A stretch of 64,000 bases of DNA. Source: Enterobacter sp. kpr-6. Its GTDB lineage: Bacteria > Pseudomonadota > Gammaproteobacteria > Enterobacterales > Enterobacteriaceae. This document shows positions 46,612-54,502 of this stretch, in pieces (the first letter of the stretch is position 1; each line of letters starts with the position of its first letter). Under the pieces are notes generated by a model. That model worked only from the letters and a program-made list of their open reading frames with translations. It searched no databases and had not been told where the DNA came from. Location of the stretch: the NCBI RefSeq assembly GCF_900116015.1, contig NZ_FOYH01000006.1, positions 1 to 64,000 of the forward strand. Reading direction: 5' to 3'. Made by a program: the position numbers and the translations under genes.

Positions 46612-46644
46612 AAAAAACCCCGCCCGGTTTGCGCCGGCGGGGTT
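46612..46644 (-). terminator. ilvB attenuator
   Basis: On the minus strand AACCCCGCC and GGCGGGGTT form a 9-bp stem followed by TTTTTT, between ivbL and ilvB. Ribosome stalling in the valine-rich leader would favour an antiterminator, the known control of ilvBN. Confidence 0.85.
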
Positions 46645-46665
46645 TGGAATCGTGTGTTCCGGACC

Positions 46666-46764
46666 CTACGGCGCGATGCCGACGACCACCACCACACGCA
46701 CGACGACCACCGCGGCGAATGGCGCGGTTTTTAGTAGGGTCGGGGTCAGCATGGTTGGGTTCAT
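46666..46764 (-). CDS. ivbL: IvbL, ilvB operon leader peptide
   Basis: A 32-residue leader beginning MNPTMLTPTLLKTAPF. It contains Val19-22, Arg23 and Val24-28, the same valine block as the K-12 leader (residues 19-28), with an upstream leucine pair. It senses charged tRNA-Val and tRNA-Leu and precedes the attenuator stem. Confidence 0.93.
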   Translation of the reverse strand: MNPTMLTPTLLKTAPFAAVVVVRVVVVVGIAP

Positions 46765-46904
46765 TAGGGGCCTGTTGTTCATTTAATTAACAGGATTCAT
46801 ACAAACACAGGATGTGGATTCAGACAACGACTTTATGCACAGCGGCGTAAAAATGCGCCGGGGATCACGGTTTGTTGCAAATGACCGTGATCGCAAAATA
46901 TGCT

Positions 46905-47978
46905 TTAGCTATTCATTTCTTGCAGCAATCGCGTATTGATATACAGCTTTTCCCGGCCTGCGTTTACTTCTTCCAGAATGCCCATTGCCACTAACTGCTT
47001 AAGATAAACCGATGCGGTCTGGCGTTTTGCAATTCCCGCTTCCACCAGGTTTTCGATACGACAGTAAGGCTGGGCAAAGAGCACTTGTACCAGCTCCCAA
47101 CTGTAGATTTTTGGTAACTTTTCCCGAATAACCACCGCCGTGTTTTCTACCAGCGCCCGAATAATGGCAACTTTTTTGCGTGTCCAGACTGCGGTGTTTT
47201 CTACAGCTTCAAGCATAAATAGGATCCACTTCTCCCACTCTCCTCGTTCAGTCACACCCCGCAGTAAGCTGTAGTAATCGCTCCGCTGCGCCAGTATGAA
47301 TCGGGAAAGATACAAAATTGGAAGGCTAAGTAACCCTGCTTCTATCAAAAACAGAATATTAAGAATGCGGCCTGTCCGTCCGTTACCGTCAGGAAACGGG
47401 TGAATGCTTTCAAACTGATAGTGAGAGATTGCCATTTTTACCAGTGGATCCAGTTCATCTCGTTCATGAAGAAATTTTTCCCAGTTTGAGAGCAAATCGC
47501 GGATCACCTTTTCTCCTTCAGGCGGGGTATAGACCACTTTCATATTCTGATCGCGCAGCACGGTACCCGGCGTTTTGCGTACGTCTGTTTCTACCGCACG
47601 TAGCGTCGTGCATATCTTTATCGCTGAGTTTGCGCACAGTGGATGCTGGCTTAGCTGATTAATGCCCTGATAAAGCGCCGTGCGGTATCGCAGCGCCTCT
47701 TTTGTTGCCGGATCGGCGTACTCGGCCCGATCGGCATACTGGAAAAGCTGATCGCTGGTGGTCACGATATTTTCAATGCGTGATGAGTCTTTTGCTTCGA
47801 GCATGGGTAACAGATTGATCAGTAACCCTTGATCGGGTAACAACTCGCCTGCGGCTTTTAACTCCGCGAGCGCAGCGCGTGCGCTAATGCAGGCTTTGAG
47901 AACGGACCGGGTTTCTACCGTAGCCAAATCAGGTGGCAGCGGAGGTAATTGGTTATACGGATGCTCTGGATTCCACAT
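46905..47978 (-). CDS. Fic-domain protein with C-terminal winged helix
   Basis: A 357-residue Fic protein. The catalytic motif HPFPDGNGRTGR is at 193-204, complete with the catalytic His193. An N-terminal inhibitory helix motif SSRIEN (65-70, with Glu69) marks a class II, self-inhibited Fic enzyme, as in Shewanella SoFic. The C-terminal 80 residues look like a winged helix (YCRIENLVEAGIAKRQTASVYLKQLVAMGILEE). It probably AMPylates a protein target; the target is unknown. The frame is open to an ATG at 48005, but AAGGA lies about 11 bases before the ATG at 47978 (MWNPEHPYNQLPPLPP). No antitoxin-like partner gene is obvious. Confidence 0.85.
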   Translation of the reverse strand: MWNPEHPYNQLPPLPPDLATVETRSVLKACISARAALAELKAAGELLPDQGLLINLLPMLEAKDSSRIENIVTTSDQLFQYADRAEYADPATKEALRYRTALYQGINQLSQHPLCANSAIKICTTLRAVETDVRKTPGTVLRDQNMKVVYTPPEGEKVIRDLLSNWEKFLHERDELDPLVKMAISHYQFESIHPFPDGNGRTGRILNILFLIEAGLLSLPILYLSRFILAQRSDYYSLLRGVTERGEWEKWILFMLEAVENTAVWTRKKVAIIRALVENTAVVIREKLPKIYSWELVQVLFAQPYCRIENLVEAGIAKRQTASVYLKQLVAMGILEEVNAGREKLYINTRLLQEMNS

Positions 47979-47998
47979 GTTTATTAAAGTCCTTTTTT

Positions 47999-48077
47999 TC
48001 GACATAGCGTGATGTTATGTCGATAGCATAAACATGTCACGCAGATATGTCGATAAAACGAGTTTTTTTAGACATGT
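47999..48077. promoter_or_regulatory. Repeated TATGTCGA motifs upstream of fic
   Basis: An exact 10-bp direct repeat, TATGTCGATA, occurs at 48016-48025 and 48046-48055. An inverted copy (TCGACATA) lies at 47999-48006, with related CATGTC and GACATG at 48033 and 48071. The cluster covers the fic promoter region and could be an operator for the winged-helix domain of the Fic protein itself. Confidence 0.5.
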
Positions 48078-48142
48078 GAAGGGGGGTTCTGATGTACCGG
48101 AGCCAGCGGACTGACCCCGGGAGCAAGCTGCTGTAGCGACCG

Positions 48143-48244
48143 TCAGGACGATTTTTTCGGATCGTTCTCCGGTTTGTCTCCGGATTCTGGCGCTTCTGAC
48201 GGGTCATCTTTGGCACCGCTCATATGTTTATTGATATAAATCAT
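48143..48244 (-). CDS. Candidate 33-residue acidic small protein
   Basis: ATG to TGA, 33 codons, beginning MIYINKHMSGAKDD and ending NDPKKSS. The body is hydrophilic and rich in Pro, Glu, Asp and Ser, suggesting a disordered tail. A good GAGGAG ribosome-binding site lies 6 bases before the ATG. It precedes fic in the same direction by 165 bp and may be co-transcribed or independent. I do not recognise it. Confidence 0.5.
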   Translation of the reverse strand: MIYINKHMSGAKDDPSEAPESGDKPENDPKKSS

Positions 48245-48474
48245 GACGTTCTCCTCTGGGTTATTTAAATAGCGTATTAACACCCTTTCTCTATTTAAGC
48301 CTGGTGGCAAACTCATTATCTGGCAAGTCTGATTATTAAAAGGAGAAAAGTCTGATAGCCGAAATAATATGACACTTCGGCAGAGGCATTATTTACGTTT
48401 TGTAATAATAGCCATCTGCCGTTGTCACGACTAATATTAGGGATATTTAATTTTTTAGTCGTAAAAGGGTAATT
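48245..48474. other. AT-rich divergent spacer
   Basis: A spacer of about 230 bp between the 33-residue ORF (minus) and the 65-residue ORF (plus). It is clearly richer in A and T than the flanking core genes, as often seen in acquired DNA. It must hold promoters for both sides. I cannot assign hexamers with confidence and see no tRNA or integrase. Confidence 0.5.
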
Positions 48475-48672
48475 ATGCTACACGCACTACGCAAATTGTT
48501 CGCAAGCCCGGAAAGGCTCCTGAATGTGATTGATCGCAGACATGTGGAAGAAGCCATTGAGGATGGAGATCGTATTGTCATTGATGAAGACGGTAATGCC
48601 GGGGTGAATATCAACTGCCCGGCCGTTATTGATGATTTTTCCCGTCATGTTGATGCATTAAAAAGGATGTAA
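48475..48672 (+). CDS. Hypothetical 65-residue protein
   Basis: A small soluble protein beginning MLHALRKLFASPERLLNVID, with an acidic turn-rich centre (EDGDRIVIDEDGNAGVNI) and a helical end (DDFSRHVDALKRM). A weak AAAGGG ribosome-binding site lies upstream. Its stop is 1 bp before the next start, so it forms a unit with the membrane protein downstream. No family recognised. Confidence 0.6.
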   Translation: MLHALRKLFASPERLLNVIDRRHVEEAIEDGDRIVIDEDGNAGVNINCPAVIDDFSRHVDALKRM

Positions 48673-48673
48673 T

Positions 48674-49450
48674 ATGGGCACGGCTATTTTTATGGTTCTG
48701 ATGGTCTGCGGCTACTGGTACACCAGCCGCGACCTCTCTACCCGCCTGAAGCTACGGCGCACCTTCGGTTGGGACGTTTACTTTCTTGTCGCGCTTTACG
48801 GCTGCATTTTCGTTCTTCAGGGAATACTCACGACCGCGATCATCTGGCTCTGTTTGCTGTTAACGTCGATTGCCATGAACGCGGTGCCGGAAATGACCGG
48901 CAGTGACGATCACCGCCTGCAAATGACGTTTATGAACTGGAGTTTTCTTGGGATTCAGGCCCCGGTCGTCATTATGCTTGCCTTTGCTATTTTATTTTGT
49001 CTGTATCGCTCCAACTGGGCGCGCAGTGCAAATTTAAACAGCGATGGACGGCGACAACTTTATAAATATCTTTCCCGCGCCAATGGCATTGAAGGATTAA
49101 TTTATCAGTGCATGGAAACCGGTCAACTGGCATGGCTGACATTGAAATCACAGCGCGTTTATATTGGTATGATCCATACCGCAACCGTGGACAGCACATC
49201 ATTAAATAATATTGTGCTTATTCCTATGCTAACGGGATATCGCGAGCGCGACAGCGCAGAATTTAAAATAGAAAATAATTACAGCGCGTTATATGCCAGC
49301 CAAAATATTACCTTAAGCTCTGAGCCGCATTCCGCGCTGCATTTTCGCAAGGTGATTTTACTCGATCAGGTGGAGAGCATTTCGCTGTTTGATCCCAGCC
49401 AGAGCCTGGCACTGGGCTACCGAAAAGAGAGTGAAGCAAATGGGGAATGA
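48674..49450 (+). CDS. Hypothetical inner-membrane protein, 258 residues
   Basis: An N-terminal helix (residues 1-17), a long hydrophobic block at about 34-67 and another helix at about 93-112 anchor the protein. The C-terminal half, about 145 residues, appears cytoplasmic and beta-rich (LTLKSQRVYIGMIHTATVD; ILLDQVESISLFDPSQS). GGATG lies just upstream, overlapping the end of the 65-residue ORF, so the two are coupled. I do not recognise the family. The AT-rich 3' half and the place in an accessory stretch suggest horizontal transfer. Confidence 0.65.
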   Translation: MGTAIFMVLMVCGYWYTSRDLSTRLKLRRTFGWDVYFLVALYGCIFVLQGILTTAIIWLCLLLTSIAMNAVPEMTGSDDHRLQMTFMNWSFLGIQAPVVIMLAFAILFCLYRSNWARSANLNSDGRRQLYKYLSRANGIEGLIYQCMETGQLAWLTLKSQRVYIGMIHTATVDSTSLNNIVLIPMLTGYRERDSAEFKIENNYSALYASQNITLSSEPHSALHFRKVILLDQVESISLFDPSQSLALGYRKESEANGE

Positions 49451-49454
49451 CACA

Positions 49455-49534
49455 AAAGAAAATGGCCCGGAAAAGGGCCATTTTCGCGTGCGTTTGCGGG
49501 TGGTAGACCGCAGTGCACACTGTGCTACGTCAAC
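49455..49534 (-). ncRNA. istR: IstR-1, antisense-type sRNA antitoxin of TisB
   Basis: An RNA of about 80 nt on the minus strand starting GTTGACGTAGCACAGTGTGC, almost the same 5' end as E. coli IstR-1. Its promoter is -35 TTGCGT (49564-49569) and -10 TATACT (49541-49546) with a 17-bp spacer. The terminator is a 10-bp stem (49459-49468 with 49475-49484) followed by TTTTCTTTTGT. Its 5' region can pair with tis mRNA at 49749-49771, matching 21 of 23 positions, which blocks toxin translation. Confidence 0.88.
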
Positions 49535-49617
49535 TCTGTGAGTATACGTGCGATACGCAATGGACGCAATTTTGCGCAGTATGAGTATGGTTCAAAGCCG
49601 TCATTTTGTCTAAAAAA

Positions 49618-49649
49618 TACTGTTCATGCATACAGTATTTTTCTATAAT
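49618..49649 (+). promoter_or_regulatory. LexA box and tisB promoter
   Basis: The SOS box TACTGTTCATGCATACAGTA (49618-49637) fits the LexA consensus CTGT-N8-ACAG. It overlaps the presumed -35 of a promoter whose -10 is TATAAT (49644-49649). DNA damage would derepress the tis mRNA. Confidence 0.9.
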
Positions 49650-49655
49650 AAAAGA

Positions 49656-49911
49656 GCTTTCAGAGTGTGCGATACGGGGCCGCGTGTTTGACGGGCGCAA
49701 ATAAGTCCTGGCTGAAACGGGTGGTGCCGTCAGTGCCTTAACCCCGGGAGTGCACACTGTGATACGCCAACATCACACAATCTCGTTCCGTTTGTGTCGG
49801 GCTGCATAAGCAAAGAGGCAGACGGGCGGCAGCGTGTGAATATACGGCTGGTTACAGGCGGCGGACAGGTACGCCAGCCGGACGTACTCCTTATACCTTA
49901 AGGAGAAGCGT
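49656..49911 (+). promoter_or_regulatory. Structured tis mRNA leader
   Basis: The leader holds the IstR-1 target (49749-49771). It also has a hairpin in which CTCCTTA (49887-49893) pairs with TAAGGAG (49899-49905), hiding the tisB ribosome-binding site. This matches the E. coli design in which translation needs an upstream standby site. A tisA ORF is not evident. Confidence 0.65.
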
Positions 49912-50001
49912 ATGAGCGGAGTGGATATTGCTGTACTGATCCTGAAACTCATTGTTGCGTTGCTGCAACTGCTTGATGCCGTCCTGAAATACCTCAAGTA
50001 A
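49912..50001 (+). CDS. tisB: TisB, membrane-depolarising toxin
   Basis: A 29-residue hydrophobic helix beginning MSGVDIAVLILKLIVA and ending DAVLKYLK. It differs from E. coli TisB at only a few residues, mainly positions 2-3. It inserts in the inner membrane, lowers the proton motive force and promotes persistence after SOS induction. AAGGAG precedes the ATG within a sequestering hairpin. Position between ivbL and emrD is as in K-12. Confidence 0.93.
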   Translation: MSGVDIAVLILKLIVALLQLLDAVLKYLK

Positions 50002-50020
50002 ATCAGGTTCAAGCCGCACC

Positions 50021-50047
50021 AAAGGGGGCGGGCCACCGCCCCCTTTT
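50021..50047 (+). terminator. tisB terminator
   Basis: GGGGGCGG and CCGCCCCC form an 8-bp stem with a GCCA loop, extended by AAA/TTT and ending TTTT. Strong intrinsic terminator 20 bp after tisB. Confidence 0.85.
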
Positions 50048-50117
50048 ACAGGATACGCGCTGGTCAAATCAGCAAAGAGTGTTACATTTCCATGACAATT
50101 CACCTGTGTTGTCCATT

Positions 50118-50951
50118 ATGACGCTCACTGTTTTTCTCACTTTGCTTTTTGCCGCTCTGCTGCATGCAAGCTGGAACGCCATCGTTAAGGCGGGCAGCGA
50201 TAAACTCTATTCCGCCATCAGCGTGAGCGGTTCCGCAGCGCTCATCGCCCTTATCCTGCTGCCTTTCGCGCCGCAGCCGACCTGGGAAAGCGCGCCGTAT
50301 CTTGCTGTCTCCTGCGCGTTACAGGTGGTTTATACCGTGCTGGTCGCTAAAACCTATCAGGTGTCGGACATGAGCCAGACCTACCCGCTGATGCGCGGCA
50401 CCGCCCCGTTGCTGGTCGCGTTAATCAGCGTCGTGGCGCTGGGTGAACACCTCTCGCCGCTGGCCTGGACGGGGATTGCCGTTATCTGCCTCGCCATTCT
50501 TGGAATGGCCTTCAACGGCCGCGCCAGCTCGCATAAGGGCATTGTCCTTGCGCTGTTCAACGCCTGTTTTATTGCCGGATACACCCTTGTGGACGGCACG
50601 GGCGTGCGCCTGTCTGAAACCGCCTTTGGTTACACACTGTGGACCTTCTTCATGAACGGCGTCTGTCTGCTGGTCTGGGCGATGATCGCCCGACGGCAGG
50701 CCGCTTCGCGCTATCTGGCCGCGCACTGGAAAAAGGGGGTTTTTGGCGGGATTGGCACCATGGGCTCCTACGGCCTGGCGCTGTGGGCAATGACGCAGTC
50801 ACCGCTGGCGGTGGTCGCCGCGCTGCGGGAAACCTCCATTCTTTTTGGCGCACTCATCGCGTTTATCCTGCTTAAAGAGCGGGTATCCGGGATGCGGATT
50901 GTTGCCGCCTGTGGTATCGCCATCGGCGCAATATTACTTCGTCTCGCCTGA
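50118..50951 (+). CDS. EamA/DMT-family transporter
   Basis: A 277-residue inner-membrane protein of the drug/metabolite transporter superfamily, with ten helices in two EamA repeats. Typical motifs are LLHASWNAIVKAG near residue 15 and a second-repeat end ALIAFILLKERVSGMRIVAACGIAIGAIL. An ATG at 50079 is possible, but the ATG at 50118 (MTLTVFLTLLFAALLH) begins at the first helix. Not part of the K-12 set at this place. Substrate unknown. Confidence 0.85.
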   Translation: MTLTVFLTLLFAALLHASWNAIVKAGSDKLYSAISVSGSAALIALILLPFAPQPTWESAPYLAVSCALQVVYTVLVAKTYQVSDMSQTYPLMRGTAPLLVALISVVALGEHLSPLAWTGIAVICLAILGMAFNGRASSHKGIVLALFNACFIAGYTLVDGTGVRLSETAFGYTLWTFFMNGVCLLVWAMIARRQAASRYLAAHWKKGVFGGIGTMGSYGLALWAMTQSPLAVVAALRETSILFGALIAFILLKERVSGMRIVAACGIAIGAILLRLA

Positions 50952-51128
50952 GGCAAACTGGCAACATTTATTGCCGATAATTGTTTACAAAGCCTGACTT
51001 TCTTCGTTCTGTCATTCACGCCGTGCATGATGGCTTCATTTCCGTGGTGTGGTAGATTCCTCTCGCATTTATGGGGATACCCAGCAACTTATTCTTTGTT
51101 TTTTCCTTTTTGAAAAGTATTCAGCGAA

Positions 51129-52313
51129 ATGAAACGGAACAGAAACGTCAATTTGTTATTGATGCTGGTGCTGCTGGTGGCTGTCGGGCAGATGGCGCAA
51201 ACCATTTATATTCCGGCTATCACCGATATGGCGCAGGCATTTAAGGTGCGGGACGGAGCAGTTCAAAGCGTAATGGCGGCGTATCTGCTGACCTACGGCG
51301 TCTCACAACTGTTTTATGGCCCGCTCTCAGATCGGATTGGCCGCCGCCCGGTGATCCTCGCGGGCATGAGCATCTTCCTGCTGGCGACGCTGATAGCGAT
51401 GACCACTCACAGCCTGACGGTGCTGATTGTCGCCAGCGCGCTACAGGGAATGGGCACCGGCGTCGGTGGCGTGATGGCGCGCACGCTGCCGCGCGATCTC
51501 TATGAAGGCACGCAACTGCGCCATGCCAACAGCCTGCTGAACATGGGCATCCTGGTCAGCCCGCTGCTGGCCCCGCTGATTGGCGGCCTGCTCAATACGG
51601 TATGGGGCTGGCGGGCGTGCTTCGCTTTTTTGTTGATCCTCTGCGTCATCGTCACCTTCAGCATGGCCCGCTGGATGCCGGAAACCCGCCCGGTTGCAGC
51701 CCCCCGCAGCCGGCTTATCGACAGTTATAAAACGCTTTTTGGCAACGGCGCATTCACCTGTTATCTGCTGATGTTAATCGGCGGTCTGGCGGGGATTGCG
51801 GTGTTTGAAGCCTGTTCCGGCGTACTGCTCGGGGCAGGGCTGGGACTTAGCAGCATGGCGGTGAGCGTGCTGTTTATCCTGCCGATCCCGGCGGCCTTTT
51901 TTGGAGCCTGGTTCGCCGGACGGCAAAACAAACGCTTCACCACGTTAATGTGGCAGGCGGTGGTGAGCTGCCTGCTGGCGGGCGTGATGATGTGGGTGCC
52001 GGGCTGGTTCGGCGTGATGAATGTCTGGACGTTACTGGTGCCTGCGGCGCTGTTCTTCTTCGGCGCGGGAATGCTGTTTCCGCTGGCGACCAGCGGCGCG
52101 ATGGAGCCGTTTCCGTTCCTCGCGGGTACCGCCGGTGCGCTGGTTGGCGGGCTGCAAAACATCGGTTCCGGCGTGCTGGCATGGCTGTCGGCGCTATTGC
52201 CACAAAGCGGTCAGGCAAGCCTTGGGATGCTGATGACGCTGATGGGCCTGCTGATCCTGCTGTGCTGGCTGCCGCTCGCCTCGCGCTTCGCACACCACGA
52301 GCAGGCCATTTAA
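51129..52313 (+). CDS. emrD: EmrD, DHA1-type MFS multidrug efflux pump
   Basis: A 394-residue drug:H+ antiporter with twelve helices; the E. coli protein exports uncouplers and detergents. Motif A is GPLSDRIGRRPVILAG near residue 62, and the start MKRNRNVNLLLMLVLLVAVGQMAQTIYIPA is nearly that of K-12. It stands alone; dsdA follows by 87 bp, with an inverted repeat GGCGACGG/CCGTCGCC between them. Confidence 0.97.
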   Translation: MKRNRNVNLLLMLVLLVAVGQMAQTIYIPAITDMAQAFKVRDGAVQSVMAAYLLTYGVSQLFYGPLSDRIGRRPVILAGMSIFLLATLIAMTTHSLTVLIVASALQGMGTGVGGVMARTLPRDLYEGTQLRHANSLLNMGILVSPLLAPLIGGLLNTVWGWRACFAFLLILCVIVTFSMARWMPETRPVAAPRSRLIDSYKTLFGNGAFTCYLLMLIGGLAGIAVFEACSGVLLGAGLGLSSMAVSVLFILPIPAAFFGAWFAGRQNKRFTTLMWQAVVSCLLAGVMMWVPGWFGVMNVWTLLVPAALFFFGAGMLFPLATSGAMEPFPFLAGTAGALVGGLQNIGSGVLAWLSALLPQSGQASLGMLMTLMGLLILLCWLPLASRFAHHEQAI

Positions 52314-52400
52314 CTTCCTGTCCCCGGCGACGGTCTTTTTTCTTGCACCGTCGCCGCCTTCCTGCTTTCTTGAGTTATCGCTAACGCAAAGAGAGCCACC

Positions 52401-53720
52401 ATGACACCAGCCGAACTCACCGCCCGCTTTCCGCTCGTCGCCTCGCTCATCAACCTCCAGGAAACCTGCTGGTTTAATCCCAACACCACATCGCTGGCTG
52501 AAGGTTTGCCGTTTGTGGGTCTCAGCGAGGCCGATATCCGCGACGCCCATGCCCGGTTGCATCGCTTTGCGCCCTGGCTGGCTGAGGCGTTCCCGGAAAC
52601 CGCGGCCACTCAGGGCATTATTGAGTCGGAACTGGTGCCGATCCCGGCCATGCAGCAACGCTTGCAGGCGGAGTCAGGCCAGCCGATCTCCGGTTCGCTG
52701 TGGCTGAAAAAAGACAGCCATCTGCCGATTTCCGGCTCTATCAAAGCGCGGGGCGGCATTTTTGAAGTGCTGACCCACGCCGAAAAGCTGGCGTTCGCCG
52801 CCGGGCTGCTCTCGCCCGATGATGATTACCGCAAGCTCTCGACGCCTGCGTTTAAAGCGTTTTTCTCCCGGTACAGCATTGCAGTGGGATCGACGGGGAA
52901 TCTGGGGCTGTCCATCGGCATCATCAGCGCGCGTCTGGGCTTTAAGGTCACCGTGCATATGTCTGCTGACGCCCGCGAATGGAAAAAGGCGAAATTGCGC
53001 AGTCACGGCGTGAACGTGGTGGAGTATGAGCAGGATTACGGCGTGGCGGTGGAAGAGGGGCGTAAAGCCGCGCAGTCGGACGCGAACTGCTTTTTTATCG
53101 ACGACGAAAACTCACGCACTTTGTTTCTGGGTTACGCCGTGGCGGGCGAGCGCCTGAAAGCGCAGTTTACTGAGCAGGGCATCCGCGTGGATGCCGATCA
53201 CCCGCTGTTTGTCTATCTGCCGTGCGGCGTCGGCGGCGGCCCCGGCGGGGTGGCATTTGGCCTGAAAATGGCGTTTGGCGATCATGTGCATTGCCTGTTC
53301 GCCGAACCGACGCACTCGCCCTGCATGCTGCTTGGCGTGTACACCGGGCTGCACGACACCATCGCGGTCCAGGATCTGGGTATCGACAACCTGACCGCCG
53401 CCGATGGGCTGGCAGTCGGGCGCGCGTCCGGCTTTGTGGGCCGCGCCATGGAACGGTTGCTGGACGGGTTTTACACCCTCGACGATCAGACGCTGTACGA
53501 CATGCTCGGCTGGCTGGCACAGGAGGAGAACATCCGCCTTGAACCGTCTGCCCTGGCGGGCATGGCCGGACCGCAGCTCGTCTGTGGCGACAGCGGCTAC
53601 CACCAGTTACAGGGACTGACGGCTGATCGACTCCGCCACGCCACCCATCTGGTGTGGGCGACGGGCGGCGGGATGGTGCCGGAAGACGAAATGGCCGCTT
53701 ATCTGGCGAAAGGGCGTTAA
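52401..53720 (+). CDS. dsdA: DsdA, D-serine dehydratase
   Basis: A PLP enzyme of 439 residues that deaminates D-serine to pyruvate and ammonia in the cytoplasm. Lys115 in SGSIKARGG forms the internal aldimine. The phosphate-binding loop is GSTGNLGLS and the glycine-rich [10 protein letters not shown] follows. In E. coli dsdA travels with dsdX and dsdC; here neither transporter nor regulator is adjacent, and the gene fills the place of yidF between emrD and yidG. Its stop overlaps the convergent yidG stop by 4 bp. Confidence 0.95.
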   Translation: MTPAELTARFPLVASLINLQETCWFNPNTTSLAEGLPFVGLSEADIRDAHARLHRFAPWLAEAFPETAATQGIIESELVPIPAMQQRLQAESGQPISGSLWLKKDSHLPISGSIKARGGIFEVLTHAEKLAFAAGLLSPDDDYRKLSTPAFKAFFSRYSIAVGSTGNLGLSIGIISARLGFKVTVHMSADAREWKKAKLRSHGVNVVEYEQDYGVAVEEGRKAAQSDANCFFIDDENSRTLFLGYAVAGERLKAQFTEQGIRVDADHPLFVYLPCGVGGGPGGVAFGLKMAFGDHVHCLFAEPTHSPCMLLGVYTGLHDTIAVQDLGIDNLTAADGLAVGRASGFVGRAMERLLDGFYTLDDQTLYDMLGWLAQEENIRLEPSALAGMAGPQLVCGDSGYHQLQGLTADRLRHATHLVWATGGGMVPEDEMAAYLAKGR

Positions 53721-54079
53721 AGCCAGCCCTGAAGAAAAAGGATCACCTGGCGGATGTGCGTGACGGCAAACAGTAACGCGAGCGACAGCACCGCCAGGGC
53801 GATGAGCAGTTTGTCGCGCACCGCCGCAGACTGCGCAAAATCGCTGTGTTCGACGTCCATCAGATTACGCTGGCGGGTGTAGCGCCACAGGATCACGCCC
53901 GCCAGCGCCAGTGCCACCAGCGAAATCCAGAACGTGATGCCGGATTCATACCAGTGGTGCTTTACGGCGAGGGCGATCAGCGCGCCATAGCCGAGCAGGG
54001 TACGAAACCAGGCCAGCGAGGTGCGCTCCGGCTGAAGGCCGGGGTCCTGCATACGACGGGCTTTGCGGCTATCCGGCAT
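53717..54079 (-). CDS. yidG: YidG, DUF202 inner-membrane protein
   Basis: A 120-residue protein with three helices and the DUF202 N-terminal motif [23 protein letters not shown]. Orthologue of K-12 YidG. It overlaps the end of yidH by 11 bp, so the two are co-translated. Function unknown. Confidence 0.93.
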   Translation of the reverse strand: MPDSRKARRMQDPGLQPERTSLAWFRTLLGYGALIALAVKHHWYESGITFWISLVALALAGVILWRYTRQRNLMDVEHSDFAQSAAVRDKLLIALAVLSLALLFAVTHIRQVILFLQGWL

Positions 54080-54416
54080 AGAACACGAGCACCATAACGA
54101 TGGCGGCGACGATCACCAGACTCGTGCTGATAACCAGTAAACTGCGGGTATACGGCAGATCTTCTTTCAACCGCATGGCGCGTTCGTTGCGCAGCCAGCG
54201 CAGATAACCGTAAATCGCCAGCCCGCCCGCGAACAGGCACAGCAGCAGCGCGAGCAGCTCACGGATAAGCGGCGTGGCGAAATCGGGGGCTAATTGATCA
54301 AGCCCAACACCTGCCGCCAGAAACCCAAGCGCGGTGCGGATCCAGGCCAGAAACGTGCGTTCATTTGCCAGCGAAAAGCGGTAGTCGGGGGCCTCACCGA
54401 TGCGGGAAATTTTCAT
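54069..54416 (-). CDS. yidH: YidH, DUF202 inner-membrane protein
   Basis: A 115-residue paralogue of YidG with the same DUF202 core, LANERTFLAWIRTALGFLAAG, and three helices. Nearly identical to K-12 YidH. GGAGA lies just upstream of the start. Function unknown; the paired overlapping genes suggest a heteromeric membrane complex. Confidence 0.94.
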   Translation of the reverse strand: MKISRIGEAPDYRFSLANERTFLAWIRTALGFLAAGVGLDQLAPDFATPLIRELLALLLCLFAGGLAIYGYLRWLRNERAMRLKEDLPYTRSLLVISTSLVIVAAIVMVLVFYAG

Positions 54417-54502
54417 CAGATCTCCTTTGATATACTCCCTGAGACGGACAGATTAACAGCCGACATTATGCCTGGCTAGCCGCGATTTTTTTGCCGTGAG
54501 AT

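Noticed and set aside
46863-46892. A perfect 9-bp inverted repeat GATCACGGT/ACCGTGATC after fic, considered as an operator or attachment site.
   Set aside because: It lies just past the fic stop and can act as an RNA hairpin, but has no T-tract. There is no second copy, integrase or other sign of an attachment site, so no firm call is made.
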